NCBI GenBank assembly: GCA_035495435.1
Contig: DATJFV010000039.1
Location: 1-29,949 of the forward strand
Origin: JBDSKH01 sp035495435
GTDB taxonomy: Bacteria > Actinomycetota > Actinomycetes > Actinomycetales > Microbacteriaceae
DNA length: 29,949 nucleotides
Direction: 5' to 3'
Numbering within the stretch: the first letter of the stretch is position 1; each line of letters starts with the position of its first letter. Both the position numbers and the translations under genes were made by a program. Below, one piece after another: positions 1-12,172 of this stretch. Below the pieces are notes generated by a model. It ran no database searches. It worked only from the letters and a program-made list of their open reading frames with translations, and had not been told where the DNA came from.

Positions 1-327
1 GACCGACACCTCCTGGTAGGTGAAGCCGGCGTCGGTCAGCTGCGACTTGATCTGCTCGAAGGCGTCGATGCCCGAGACCTTGATGGTGACGTTCCAGGCC
101 TTGTCGCCGTTGTCACCGGGCACCGCCAGACCGAGCAGCACGTCGCCGTCGATCAGCGGCACCTCGTCTTTCGGGAAGTCGGACGGGATGCCCTGCCCGG
201 GGATCACCGACCCCCCGTCGCCGCCGGGGAGGAAGTTGTTGATGATGCTGCAGCCGCCCAGCAGCGGGGCGGTGACGAGAACCGCGGCGATCGCGAGAGC
301 AGTGGTGGAGCGTCGGAGCGTGCGCAT
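1..327 (-). CDS. Lipoprotein, 5' part only (3' end outside window)
   Basis: The first 109 codons of a minus-strand gene that continues past the left edge. The protein starts MRTLRRSTTALAIA, followed by a hydrophobic stretch and a lipobox ending LLGGC with the lipidated Cys at about residue 26, so it should be exported and anchored on the outer face of the membrane. After the Cys comes a Gly/Pro linker (NNFLPGGDGG) and a small domain containing VPLIDGDVLLG and AWNVTIKVSG; I do not recognise the family. The start is set by the lipobox and by a -10-like TACGCT that ends 6 nt before the ATG. It follows typA by 33 bp. Existence of the gene is clear; the function is unknown. Confidence 0.8.
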   Translation of the reverse strand, partial: MRTLRRSTTALAIAAVLVTAPLLGGCSIINNFLPGGDGGSVIPGQGIPSDFPKDEVPLIDGDVLLGLAVPGDNGDKAWNVTIKVSGIDAFEQIKSQLTDAGFTYQEVSV

Positions 328-333
328 GGCGGC

Positions 334-339
334 AGCGTA
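334..339 (-). promoter_or_regulatory. Candidate -10 box, leaderless lipoprotein gene
   Basis: TACGCT on the minus strand matches the TANNNT pattern and ends 6 nt before the ATG at 327, so the transcript would begin at or next to the start codon. No convincing -35 was found. Confidence 0.45.
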
Positions 340-360
340 CTGCCCCCATCCGGGATGCCG

Positions 361-2268
<1,908 letters not shown>

Positions 2269-2281
2269 ATTGCCTCCCAGT

Positions 2282-4135
2282 CTACCGGGGCGCCGCCGTC
2301 TCGGCTGCCGGAGCCCAGGTCCAGGCGTCCCAGAACACGCCGCGACCCAGTGGCGAGCGCGTCACACCCGAGACCGACGACGACACCGCCGTCAACGTCG
2401 GGTAGGCGTAGAGCGGTACCCCGTAGGCGTCGGCCCACACCTTCTGGTCGATCTGCGTCAGCAGCCGCGTGACCTCGGCGTCGTCATCGGTGGCGTTGAC
2501 CTCGTCGATCAGGGCGTCGACGTCGGGGTCGGAGTACCCGTTGTAGTTGGCCAGCTTCGAATCGCTGCGGAACACAGCGCTCGCCGCCGTGGGGCCGAGT
2601 CGCGTGGTGTCCCAGGCGAACAGCGCCGCGTCATAGGAGCCCGCGACACCTAGCAGCCCCTGCCAGTCTCGGCTCGAGCAGTCGGTCACCCGGAACCCCG
2701 CGCGCGCCGCGCTCGTGCGGATCAGGGTGAACTCGGCGACACGACGCGGGTTCGCCGGGTCGTACAGGATGCAGACGGCCGGCTTCTTCACGCCCGCCTC
2801 GGCCAGCAGCGCGACGGCCGCGTCGACGTCGGTCTCGGCGAACGCGTGCGAGCCGTTGTCGGCGATCGAATCGGCATACCCGTCGGCACCGGGCCGCAGC
2901 GTGAACGAATCGAGCAGGCTCGCGTCCTCCTGCAGCGGAGTGATCAGCTCATCGAGGATCTGCTGCCGCGGGACCACGTGCAGGAACGCCTCGCGCACCC
3001 GCGGGTCATCGAAAACGCGCGAGCGCCCGAAGCCGGCCTGCTGCAGGTCGAGGTGCTCGAAGGTGCCCTCCGACCCCGCCGTGACGGTCACCCCGTCGAC
3101 GCCGACCAGGGCCTGGATCACATCCTCGCTCGGCTGCGGGGTGACGATGTCGACCTGGCCCGTCGCAAGAAGCTCCACCGCCTCCTGCGGGTCGGGTGAC
3201 ACCACGAGCCGGATCGTCTCGTACACCGGCCGGCGCTGCCCGGTGTAGGCCGGGTTGGCGGTCAGCGTCACGCTGGTCGCGTCGAATGCGGAGACCTGGT
3301 ACGGCCCGGATGCCACGAGCAGCGCGGCGTCGTCGGGGGTGGCGGCGACGTTGTAGGCGTTGTTCCAGACGCGGGAGAGGGCCGCGAGCTCGACGTGATC
3401 GCGGCCCACCACCGCGGCGACGAGAGCCGCCTTCGCGGCGGTCGCGGCATCCGCCACCCCGCTGTTGCCATCGCCCGCGCCGTCGCCCATGCCGTCGGAC
3501 AACCCGAGGGCGTGCTCGGCGACCACGTGGGCCGCGACGCCCGGCTGCAGAGCGAGCTTCCAGCCGGAGAAGAAGCCGTCGTACACGACCTCGAGCGAGC
3601 TGTCCTCGACGATGGTCGGAGTCGCCGTGGCGCGCTCCAGCCCATTGCCGATGGTGCCGTCGAAGAAGACGGCGTCGGTCGGGAAGTCGGCCGTGTACTC
3701 GCCGGTCGCGGGGTCGACATAGGGCGCGTCGTCGAACCCGGGATCGTTGAGCGAGCCGGAGTTCGCCGCCCAGGCCAGCAGCAGATCGGCCGCGTCGACC
3801 GGCACGCCGTCAGACCAGGTCACCCCGTCGGCCACCGTGTACCGCACCGTGAACGGGTCGTCAGCGACCACCTCGGCCGTGCCGAACGAGGTGTCCTCGA
3901 CCAGCCGGTAGCTGTCGTCGTAGTAGCCGAAGCCCGTGCCGGTGAGGTAGGCCACATCGGCGTTCGTCGGGCTCGACCGGCCGAACGAGGTGCTCGCGTT
4001 GGCGGAGGTGAGCGGCGTGGTGACCGCGACCCGCACCTCGCTGCCTTCGACGACCGTGGGCCCGGGGGTGCACGCCGACAGCACTGCCGCAGGCAGGGCC
4101 AGCGCCGCCAGGGCGGCAAGGATGCGCGTGTTCAC
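2282..4135 (-). CDS. ABC importer substrate-binding lipoprotein (family 5), SBP1
   Basis: A 617-residue solute-binding protein of the DppA/OppA superfamily (SBP_bac_5). The GTG start gives a signal peptide with lipobox LSAC, Cys22, so it is a surface lipoprotein. The core shows family features: VTWSDGVPVDAADLLLAW near residue 110, ASGPYQVSAFDATSVTLTANP, DDPRVREAFLHVVPRQQI and a C-terminal GVPLYAYPTLTAV. It carries a Gly/Asp-rich insert (GDGAGDGNSG) not seen in the other three SBPs of the window. It is the last gene of the transporter run, 81 bp after SBP2, and has its own -10-like TAGGCT 8 nt before the GTG. Family assignment is firm; ligand unknown. Some divergent members of this family in actinobacteria (LpqW type) work without a transporter, and that cannot be excluded here. 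Confidence 0.9.
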   Translation of the reverse strand: MNTRILAALAALALPAAVLSACTPGPTVVEGSEVRVAVTTPLTSANASTSFGRSSPTNADVAYLTGTGFGYYDDSYRLVEDTSFGTAEVVADDPFTVRYTVADGVTWSDGVPVDAADLLLAWAANSGSLNDPGFDDAPYVDPATGEYTADFPTDAVFFDGTIGNGLERATATPTIVEDSSLEVVYDGFFSGWKLALQPGVAAHVVAEHALGLSDGMGDGAGDGNSGVADAATAAKAALVAAVVGRDHVELAALSRVWNNAYNVAATPDDAALLVASGPYQVSAFDATSVTLTANPAYTGQRRPVYETIRLVVSPDPQEAVELLATGQVDIVTPQPSEDVIQALVGVDGVTVTAGSEGTFEHLDLQQAGFGRSRVFDDPRVREAFLHVVPRQQILDELITPLQEDASLLDSFTLRPGADGYADSIADNGSHAFAETDVDAAVALLAEAGVKKPAVCILYDPANPRRVAEFTLIRTSAARAGFRVTDCSSRDWQGLLGVAGSYDAALFAWDTTRLGPTAASAVFRSDSKLANYNGYSDPDVDALIDEVNATDDDAEVTRLLTQIDQKVWADAYGVPLYAYPTLTAVSSSVSGVTRSPLGRGVFWDAWTWAPAAETAAPR

Positions 4136-4143
4136 CGCGGACC

Positions 4144-4149
4144 AGCCTA
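4144..4149 (-). promoter_or_regulatory. Candidate -10 box for SBP1
   Basis: TAGGCT on the minus strand, 8 nt before the GTG at 4135, would give a leaderless or 1-2 nt leader transcript for SBP1 independent of the upstream operon. No clear -35. Confidence 0.35.
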
Positions 4150-4161
4150 TCGACGCCGAAA

Positions 4162-4184
4162 GGCGGCGACGCTGTCGCGCCGCC
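4162..4184 (-). terminator. GC-rich stem-loop between SBP2 and SBP1
   Basis: GGCGGCGAC, loop GCT, then GTC-GC-GCCGCC: nine pairs with a 2-nt bulge. It lies just after the SBP2 stop at 4217 and before SBP1. Only a short T-run (TTT) follows on the transcribed strand, so it may be a weak terminator or an mRNA-stabilising hairpin for the SBP2 message. Confidence 0.45.
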
Positions 4185-4216
4185 GCCCCTCGGGTACTGC
4201 GAAGGTTGCCACAGAC

Positions 4217-5911
4217 CTACTTGGTGAAACCGACCTTCGTCCAGTCCACCGACGCGAACGTCGCCGGGCCGTAGTTGGCCAGGTCGCCGTCGACCGCGTA
4301 CACGTTCGGGTACGCGAACAGCGGCAGCATCGGCACGTAGGCGGCGATCACATCGTTGATCTGCTTGGCGATCTCGATGCGCTTCTGCGGGTCGAGCTCG
4401 GCGTTCGCCTGCTCCCACAGCGGACCCAGCTTGTCGTCCGAGACGAAGGCGTAGTTCTGGCCCTGGTCATCGCCCGGCTTCTGCTCCGGGTAGAACAGCG
4501 ACTCCGACGAGGAGATGTTGAACGCCGTGCCCTGCCAGCCGAAGGTGGCCAGCTGGTACTTCCCGTCCGAGATGTTCTGGAAGTAGTCGGCGCTCGGCGA
4601 CTCATCGATCTTCACCGCGACGTCGATGTCCTTCAGCGACGCCTGGATCTGCTGGGCACGCAGCTCGTTGCTGGCGACACCCTGCGGCACGATGACCGAG
4701 ACCTCGAGGGTCTGGCCGTCCTTGGTCCACTTGCCGTCCTCGTGCGTCCAGCCGGCCTGCTCCAGCAGCTTCATGGCCGCGTCGGGGTCGTGCTTCAGCA
4801 CGTCGCCGGTGGTGTCGGTGTAGCCGTCCTGACCGGGCATGAGGATGTAGTTGCCGACCGGGGAGGACGGTGCGTCGAGCGGCTCGTTCGCCGCCTTGCC
4901 CATGATGTCGCGGTCGATGCCGTGCGCGATCGCCTGGCGGACCAGCGGGTCATCCAGCGGCGCGACGGTGCCGTTGAAGGTCACCTGCGAGTAGGTCAGA
5001 CCGCCCGAGCGCAGGATCTCCGCGCCCTTCTTGTCCTGAGCCGACAGGTAGGCGTCGGGGGTGGCGATCTCGACCGCGTCGATCTCGTCGTTCGCGAACG
5101 ACTGCGCCTGGGTCTCCTGGTCGATCACGGTGAAGGTGATCTTGTCGAGCTTGGGCTTGTCGCCCCACCAGTTCGGGTTCGGCTCGGCGACGAAGACGTT
5201 CGCCGCGCTGTCGACGCTGGTGAACTTGTACGGACCGTTGGACGGCATCGGCGTGTCGACGAAGCCCGTGTTCCAGGTGTCGGGGTCACTGGCCATCTTC
5301 GCCGGCAGGATCGCGGCGTTCATGATGTTGGGCCAGTCGGCGTACACCGGCGACACGGTGAAGCTGAAGTTGTAGTCATCGACCTTGGTGAAGTCGGTCA
5401 CCTGCTCGAAGCCGGCGCTCGAGGCGATGTTGTAGGCCGGGTCCTGACCCGACAGCGCGTGCCAGGTGGCCTGGTAGTCGTCCGCGGTGATGGGCGAGCC
5501 GTCCTCCCAGACCGCCTTGTCGTTGAGCTTGACGGTGATGACCTGCGGGTCCTCACTGGTCAGCTCGATGCTCTCGGCGTAGTCCTTGTTGGCCTTCCAC
5601 GAGCCATCCGCGTTGATCGTGATGGCGGTGCCGTAGGTGGGTGCCTCGACCGTGGTCGCCATGACCTCGGCGCCCTCGGCGGTGTTGTTGTTCCAGTTGC
5701 CGTCGTCGCTCGGCGAGTTGGTGACCGCGAGGTTGAGCGTGCCGCCCTGCTGGAGGGTGGACGGGTCGACCTCGGTCCAGCCGACCGCGGGGAGCGAGTT
5801 CGGGTCGGTGGACGGACCCGAACTGGGCGTTCCGGGTGCGCATGCGGTGAGCGCGAGCAGGCCTGCCCCGAGCACCGCAGCCGCAGCGAGTGCGGGTGTC
5901 TTGCGGATCAT
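4217..5911 (-). CDS. ABC importer substrate-binding lipoprotein (family 5), SBP2
   Basis: A solute-binding protein of the DppA/OppA type, 564 residues from the chosen ATG. Signal peptide MIRKTPALAAAAVLGAG and lipobox LTAC place it as a lipoprotein. Typical SBP_bac_5 segments are present: AVWEDGSPITADDYQATWHA, SNGPYKFTSVDS, DDPLVRQAIAHGIDRDIM, and a C-terminal YVPMLPLFAYPNVYAV. An in-frame ATG at 5917 adds two residues (MH); the inner ATG is preferred because the purine-rich AAGAAGA upstream is then better spaced, though neither site is strong. It sits 36 bp downstream of the fused ATPase of importer 1 and is the natural binding protein for it. Ligand probably peptide; not determinable from sequence. 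Confidence 0.92.
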   Translation of the reverse strand: MIRKTPALAAAAVLGAGLLALTACAPGTPSSGPSTDPNSLPAVGWTEVDPSTLQQGGTLNLAVTNSPSDDGNWNNNTAEGAEVMATTVEAPTYGTAITINADGSWKANKDYAESIELTSEDPQVITVKLNDKAVWEDGSPITADDYQATWHALSGQDPAYNIASSAGFEQVTDFTKVDDYNFSFTVSPVYADWPNIMNAAILPAKMASDPDTWNTGFVDTPMPSNGPYKFTSVDSAANVFVAEPNPNWWGDKPKLDKITFTVIDQETQAQSFANDEIDAVEIATPDAYLSAQDKKGAEILRSGGLTYSQVTFNGTVAPLDDPLVRQAIAHGIDRDIMGKAANEPLDAPSSPVGNYILMPGQDGYTDTTGDVLKHDPDAAMKLLEQAGWTHEDGKWTKDGQTLEVSVIVPQGVASNELRAQQIQASLKDIDVAVKIDESPSADYFQNISDGKYQLATFGWQGTAFNISSSESLFYPEQKPGDDQGQNYAFVSDDKLGPLWEQANAELDPQKRIEIAKQINDVIAAYVPMLPLFAYPNVYAVDGDLANYGPATFASVDWTKVGFTK

Positions 5912-5947
5912 GTGCATTCTTCTTTCTCTTCTTGGTGTGTGGAACAG

Positions 5948-8023
5948 CTAGCCGACGACCAGCGTGTTCCGATCGACCCAATGGCACGCGACCTGCACGT
6001 CACCATGGGGTTGAAGCTGTGGATCCACCCCGACGCAGCGGGCCTGGGCCTGCTCGTCGAGGAGCTTGTACAGCGGGCAGCGGGTGCGGAAGCGGCATCC
6101 GTCGATCTGCTCGGCCGGGCTCGGCAGGTCGCCGTCGAGCAGCACCCGGCTGCGCTCGCGCTCGGCGACCGGGTCGGGAATCGGTGCCGCCGACATCAGC
6201 GCCTGGGTGTACGGATGCTTGGGGTCGTCGAACACGTCGGCGATCGGCCCGTGCTCGACGATCCGGCCGAGGTACATGACCGCGACGTCGTCGGCGATCT
6301 GCCGCACCACCGCCAGGTCGTGCGCGACGAACACCAGCGACAGGCCCAGCTTGTCGCGCAGGTCCTGCAGCAGGTTGATGACACCGGCCTGAATCGACAC
6401 GTCGAGCGCCGACACCGGCTCGTCGAGCACCAGCACCTTCGGGTCGGTGGCGAGCCCCCGTGCGATGCCGATGCGCTGCCGCTGCCCGCCCGAGAACTCG
6501 TGCGGGTACCGCTCGGCCATCGAGGCATCGAGCCCGACCAGGTCGAGCAGTTCGGCGACGCGCTGCTCGCGCGCCTGCCGCGGCACACCCTGGGCCAGCA
6601 GCGGTTCGGCGATCACCTCGCCGACCGGGAGCCGCGGGTCAACGGCCGCGGCCGGGTCCTGGAAGACGATCTGGATGTCGGAGCGCAGTTCTCTTCGGTC
6701 GCCGCGCGAGAGGGTGGCGATGTCGCGTCCCTCCAGCACGATGCGTCCCGACTGCGGCGCGGTCAGCTCCATCAGCTCGAGGATCGTCGTGGTCTTGCCA
6801 CAGCCCGACTCCCCCACGATGGCCAGGGTGCGGCCCGCCTGCACCTCGAACGAGACCCCGTCGACCGCGCGCACCGTGCCGACCCGACGACGGAACACGC
6901 CGCCGCGCATCAGCGGGAAATGCTTGACCAGGTTCTCGACCGTGAGCACGGTCTCGCCCTGGGCGCGTGCACCCAAAGCCAGAGCCTCGGGGCGCGGGAA
7001 GATCTGCGGCGGCGTCAACGCGCCCGAGGCGATCTCGTCGGCACGATGGCAGGCGCTGGTGTGCTCGATGTCGCGGCCGTGCGGCTGCAGCGTCGGCTCG
7101 ACCTCGTGGCACTTCGGCAGCGCGATCGGGCAGCGCGCGGCGAACGGGCAGCCCGGCGGCAGCGCCGCCAGCGACGGCGGACGGCCCTCGAGCGGGACCA
7201 GTCGCTCAGTACCGGCGGTGCGGATGTTGGGCACCGACCGCAGCAGACCGATGGTGTACGGCATGGTCGGCTCGTGGAAGATCTGGTCCACGGTGCCGAA
7301 CTCCACCATCTTGCCCGCGTACATGACGGCCACCCGGTCCGCGTGTCCGGCGACGACGCCGAGGTCGTGGGTGATCAGTGAGACAGCCGCTCCGGTGATC
7401 CGCTTCGCCTCCTCGAGTACCTCGAGGATCTGCGCCTGAATCGTCACGTCGAGCGCCGTGGTGGGTTCGTCGGCGATGATCAGCCGCGGGTTGTTGGCGA
7501 TCGCCATGGCGATCATCGCCCGCTGCCGCATACCGCCCGAGAATTCGTGCGGGAACGCCTTCACCCGGCGCGTGGCATCCGGAATCCCCACGATCTTCAG
7601 CAACTCGATCGCGCGCGCCTCGGCCGCCTGCTTACTCAGCATCCGGTCGTGCAACCGCAGCGCCTCAGAGATCTGATCGCCGATGGTGTAGACCGGCGTC
7701 AGTGCCGACAGCGGGTCTTGGAAGACGATCGCCAGTTCGCTCCCGCGGATGCGGGAGAGCGCCCGGTCATCCATGGTCAGCAACGATTTGCCGGCGAAGA
7801 GGATCTCGCCCGTCACCTCGGCCGTGTCGGGCAGCAGCCCCATGACGGCCAGTGACGAGACGGATTTGCCCGACCCGGATTCGCCGACGATCCCGAGGAA
7901 CTCGCCCTCGTGGATGGTGTAGCTGATGTCGCGCACCGCGAGCACGTCGGACTCGCCCTGCGGGAACGTGACCGACAGATTCTTCACCTCGAGCAGCGGA
8001 CGACCGCCTGCGAGATCAGCCAC
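5948..8023 (-). CDS. Fused double ABC ATPase (DppD-DppF type), importer 1
   Basis: A 691-residue fusion of the two ATPases of an Opp/Dpp importer, cytoplasmic, driving uptake through permeases B1 and C1. Domain 1: Walker A GESGSGKS 47-54, signature FSGGMRQ 161-167, Walker B LIIADEP 181-187, switch His219. Domain 2: Walker A GESGCGKT 404-411, LSGGQ-like FSGGQRQ 510-516, Walker B LVLDEP 531-536, His568. Each half ends in the oligopeptide/HPY-type tail with four Cys: 292, 298, 305, 325 and 643, 649, 663, 680. In related DppD/OppD proteins such Cys hold a [4Fe-4S] cluster, so two clusters are possible here (inference). GTG start overlaps the end of permease C1 by 8 bp, indicating translational coupling. 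Confidence 0.95.
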   Translation of the reverse strand: MADLAGGRPLLEVKNLSVTFPQGESDVLAVRDISYTIHEGEFLGIVGESGSGKSVSSLAVMGLLPDTAEVTGEILFAGKSLLTMDDRALSRIRGSELAIVFQDPLSALTPVYTIGDQISEALRLHDRMLSKQAAEARAIELLKIVGIPDATRRVKAFPHEFSGGMRQRAMIAMAIANNPRLIIADEPTTALDVTIQAQILEVLEEAKRITGAAVSLITHDLGVVAGHADRVAVMYAGKMVEFGTVDQIFHEPTMPYTIGLLRSVPNIRTAGTERLVPLEGRPPSLAALPPGCPFAARCPIALPKCHEVEPTLQPHGRDIEHTSACHRADEIASGALTPPQIFPRPEALALGARAQGETVLTVENLVKHFPLMRGGVFRRRVGTVRAVDGVSFEVQAGRTLAIVGESGCGKTTTILELMELTAPQSGRIVLEGRDIATLSRGDRRELRSDIQIVFQDPAAAVDPRLPVGEVIAEPLLAQGVPRQAREQRVAELLDLVGLDASMAERYPHEFSGGQRQRIGIARGLATDPKVLVLDEPVSALDVSIQAGVINLLQDLRDKLGLSLVFVAHDLAVVRQIADDVAVMYLGRIVEHGPIADVFDDPKHPYTQALMSAAPIPDPVAERERSRVLLDGDLPSPAEQIDGCRFRTRCPLYKLLDEQAQARCVGVDPQLQPHGDVQVACHWVDRNTLVVG

Positions 8024-8960
8024 GGTTCACTCCCGAGGTCGGGTCGACGGCGTCGCGGAGTGCGTCGCCGACGAGGTTGATCGAGAGCATCAGCCAGACG
8101 AGCACACCCGCCGGCGCGATGAACAGCCACGACCGGGTGGTCGCCGCCGCCTGCCCGTTCTCGAGCAGAGTGCCCAACGACACGTCGGGCGGTTGCACGC
8201 CGAAGCCGAAGAAGCTGAGCGTCGTCTCGGCGAGGATCATCGCGCCGATTCCCAGGGTCGCGTCGATGATCAGCAGAGAGGCGACGTTCGGGATGATGTG
8301 GCGTGTGACCACCGACCACGGGTTGAAGCCCATGTAGCGCGCGGCCTTGACGAAGTCGCGCTCACGCAGCGACCTCGTCTGCGACCGGATCACCTGCGCC
8401 ATGATCATCCAGCCGGTGAGGGCCAGGTAGAACATCATGATGACCCAGTTCCCGCCGTACACCGGGTAGAGCAGGATCAGGATGAAGAACGTCGGCAGCA
8501 CCAGCATCAGGTCGATGAACCACGCGATGACCTTGTCGGCGGTCCCGCCGACGTAGCCGGCGAACGCACCGATCACCGCTGCCAGCGCGGTTGCCAGCGG
8601 CCCGGCGACGAAGCCGATGATGAGGGACTTCTGCAGGCCCACCATCGTCTGCACCAGGATGTCGTGGCCGAGGGTGTCTGTCCCGAACCAGTGCACGATC
8701 GACGGCGGCTTGTTGAAGTACAGCACGTCCTGGTCTTCGATCGTGTACGGGCTGAGCAGGGGCCCGACCGTCGCGAACAGGATGAGGAAGACCAGCGAGC
8801 AGGCGCCGATCCAGAACCGCGGCGTGGATCGCAGGCGTCGCCAGATCAGGGCGTTGCGCGAGAGGGAGCGTCGCGCCGTGCCCGGGTGTGGGTCGTCGGG
8901 CACATCCACGCCGAAGCCGCGCTGGCCCTCGCTCTTGATGTCGATCTCGGAGAGCGTCAT
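8016..8960 (-). CDS. ABC importer permease, DppC/OppC type, importer 1
   Basis: A 314-residue inner permease of the BPD_transp_1 family with the extra N-terminal OppC region (RSLSRNALIWRRLRSTPRFW) before the first membrane helix. Six hydrophobic segments are visible. The cytoplasmic EAA-type loop that docks on the ATPase reads KAARYMGFNPWSVVTRHIIP. Length is normal for the family. It forms a heterodimer with the neighbouring DppB-type permease. One base separates it from permease B1 upstream, and its 3' end overlaps the ATPase start by 8 bp. Confidence 0.95.
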   Translation of the reverse strand: MTLSEIDIKSEGQRGFGVDVPDDPHPGTARRSLSRNALIWRRLRSTPRFWIGACSLVFLILFATVGPLLSPYTIEDQDVLYFNKPPSIVHWFGTDTLGHDILVQTMVGLQKSLIIGFVAGPLATALAAVIGAFAGYVGGTADKVIAWFIDLMLVLPTFFILILLYPVYGGNWVIMMFYLALTGWMIMAQVIRSQTRSLRERDFVKAARYMGFNPWSVVTRHIIPNVASLLIIDATLGIGAMILAETTLSFFGFGVQPPDVSLGTLLENGQAAATTRSWLFIAPAGVLVWLMLSINLVGDALRDAVDPTSGVNRG

Positions 8961-8961
8961 C

Positions 8962-9942
8962 TCATCGCCTCACTCTCGGGTCCAGCGCCGCATACAAGAT
9001 CTCGGACAGCGTCGAGGAGCACAGGATCAGCACGGCGACGAACAGTGTCGACCCGGCGACCGCGTTCACGTCCTGCTTCTGGATGGAGGTGATCGCCAAC
9101 TCCCCCATGCCGTGCCAGCTGAAGACCAGTTCGAGCAGGGTGGCGCCGGCGATCAGGGTGCCGAAGCTGTAGGCGAAGAAGGTGGACATCGGAATGAGCG
9201 CGACGCGCACCCCGTGCCGGATGAGCGCCCGACCGCGCGTGAGCCCCTTGGAGCGCGCGGTGCGGATGTAGTCGGCGCCCAGCACGTCGAGCATCGAGTT
9301 GCGCTGATACCGGCTGTAGCTGGTCGCACCGATGACGATCAGCACGAGGGTGGGCAGAAGCAGATGTGACAGACGGTCACCTAATTGGGCCCAGAACTCT
9401 GGTGGTGTGTCGGCGGAGTACTGCCCACTGAACACGATGAGTTGGGTGCCGATCGCGTGGTTGAACTGGGTCGCGCCGATCATCGACAGGATGCCCAGCA
9501 CGAACGTGGGCGTTGCGAACACCAGGTACGAGACCACGGTCACGACCTGGTCGCTGGCCTTGTACTGCGCGACCGCGCCCCAGATGCCCAGGATCACGCC
9601 GATGATGGCGCCCAGGATGGATCCGATCAGCAGCAGCTGCAGGCTCACCCCGGCACGCACCGCCATCGCGTCCCAGACGTGCTTGTTGTTGATGGTCATG
9701 CCGAGGTCGCCGTGCAGCACGTTGGTGAACCAGACCCACACGCGTTCGATGAGCGGCACGTTGGGGTTGACCCCCAGCTTGTCCAGCACCATGTCGATCG
9801 AGGCCTGCGGCACCGGCGGACGCCGGGCTTCGAGGTCGGCGGTCGGCTTGAGGTTGGTGCTGGCCAGCACATAGGCCAGCGTCGAGGCCACCGCGGTCAG
9901 GATGATGTAGTTCAGGATGCGGCGGAGCAGGTAGATGATCAT
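8962..9942 (-). CDS. ABC importer permease, DppB/OppB type, importer 1
   Basis: A 326-residue BPD_transp_1 permease with the OppB-type N-terminus (MIIYLLRRILNYIILTAVAS), a long external loop carrying GDLGMTINNKHVWD, and an EAA-type loop RTARSKGLTRGRALIRHGVR. It ends with SEILYAALDPRVRR, the usual DppB tail. It pairs with the DppC-type permease immediately downstream. Its ATG overlaps the stop codon of the PH-domain gene in an ATGA arrangement, so translation of the two genes is probably coupled. Confidence 0.95.
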   Translation of the reverse strand: MIIYLLRRILNYIILTAVASTLAYVLASTNLKPTADLEARRPPVPQASIDMVLDKLGVNPNVPLIERVWVWFTNVLHGDLGMTINNKHVWDAMAVRAGVSLQLLLIGSILGAIIGVILGIWGAVAQYKASDQVVTVVSYLVFATPTFVLGILSMIGATQFNHAIGTQLIVFSGQYSADTPPEFWAQLGDRLSHLLLPTLVLIVIGATSYSRYQRNSMLDVLGADYIRTARSKGLTRGRALIRHGVRVALIPMSTFFAYSFGTLIAGATLLELVFSWHGMGELAITSIQKQDVNAVAGSTLFVAVLILCSSTLSEILYAALDPRVRR

Positions 9943-10433
9943 CGTGCGACCCCCAGGCAGATGACGGCCGCGATCACGGCGAGGGCACCGGCGACCAGGG
10001 CCGGAACATCAAGATGCCGCACGACGGCGGCGTCGGCCGGGGCGGCAGCACCCCATGCGCTGCGCAGAGCGGTGAGCGCCGAGTCCTCTCCGGGCTTGGC
10101 GCGTCTGCTCAAGAAGGGGCTGCCCCAGGCCTCGACGCTGCGACCGTCGTCGAGATCGAGGATGAGCTGGAGCCGGCGCCGGATGTCGACCACGCGTCCC
10201 CAGGGGATCTCGGTGATGCGTCCGATGTTCACCACGACGGCGCGGTCGGGCCGCACGCGGATCGAGGGACGCAGGAGGAGCAGCCACGCCGCCCACACCA
10301 CGAGCGCAGCCACGCCCGCGGTGCGCGCCGCCGCATCCCAGGCGCCCTTCAGCAGCGCATCGCCCGTGAGCAGCACCGCTCCCGTCGCGACCAGCCCGAA
10401 CATCAGGGCTGAGGATCCTGCACGCAGTGTCAC
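9939..10433 (-). CDS. PH-domain-like membrane protein inside the transporter operon
   Basis: A 164-residue protein with two N-terminal hydrophobic helices (about 8-28 and 37-55), a middle domain resembling the bacterial PH (bPH) fold with VRPDRAVVVNIGRITEIPWG and DLDDGRSVEAWG, and a hydrophobic C-terminal helix at about 143-162. Such proteins are common and uncharacterised in Actinobacteria. The gene starts GTG only 5 bp after the ATPase of importer 2 and its stop overlaps the start of permease B1 by 4 bp (ATGA), so it bridges two transporter sets. A role in transporter assembly or membrane sensing is only a guess. Family call from the fold-like pattern, moderate confidence; the gene itself is solid. 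Confidence 0.8.
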   Translation of the reverse strand: MTLRAGSSALMFGLVATGAVLLTGDALLKGAWDAAARTAGVAALVVWAAWLLLLRPSIRVRPDRAVVVNIGRITEIPWGRVVDIRRRLQLILDLDDGRSVEAWGSPFLSRRAKPGEDSALTALRSAWGAAAPADAAVVRHLDVPALVAGALAVIAAVICLGVAR

Positions 10434-10438
10434 CCGAG

Positions 10439-12168
<1,730 letters not shown>

Positions 12169-12172
<4 letters not shown>

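Noticed and set aside
3395..7381. Very long open frame on the plus strand (over 1300 codons) across SBP1, SBP2 and ATPase 1
   Set aside because: It is antisense to three firmly identified genes, rich in Arg/Val/His/Gly/Asp repeats as expected from reading high-GC codons backwards, and shows no domain.
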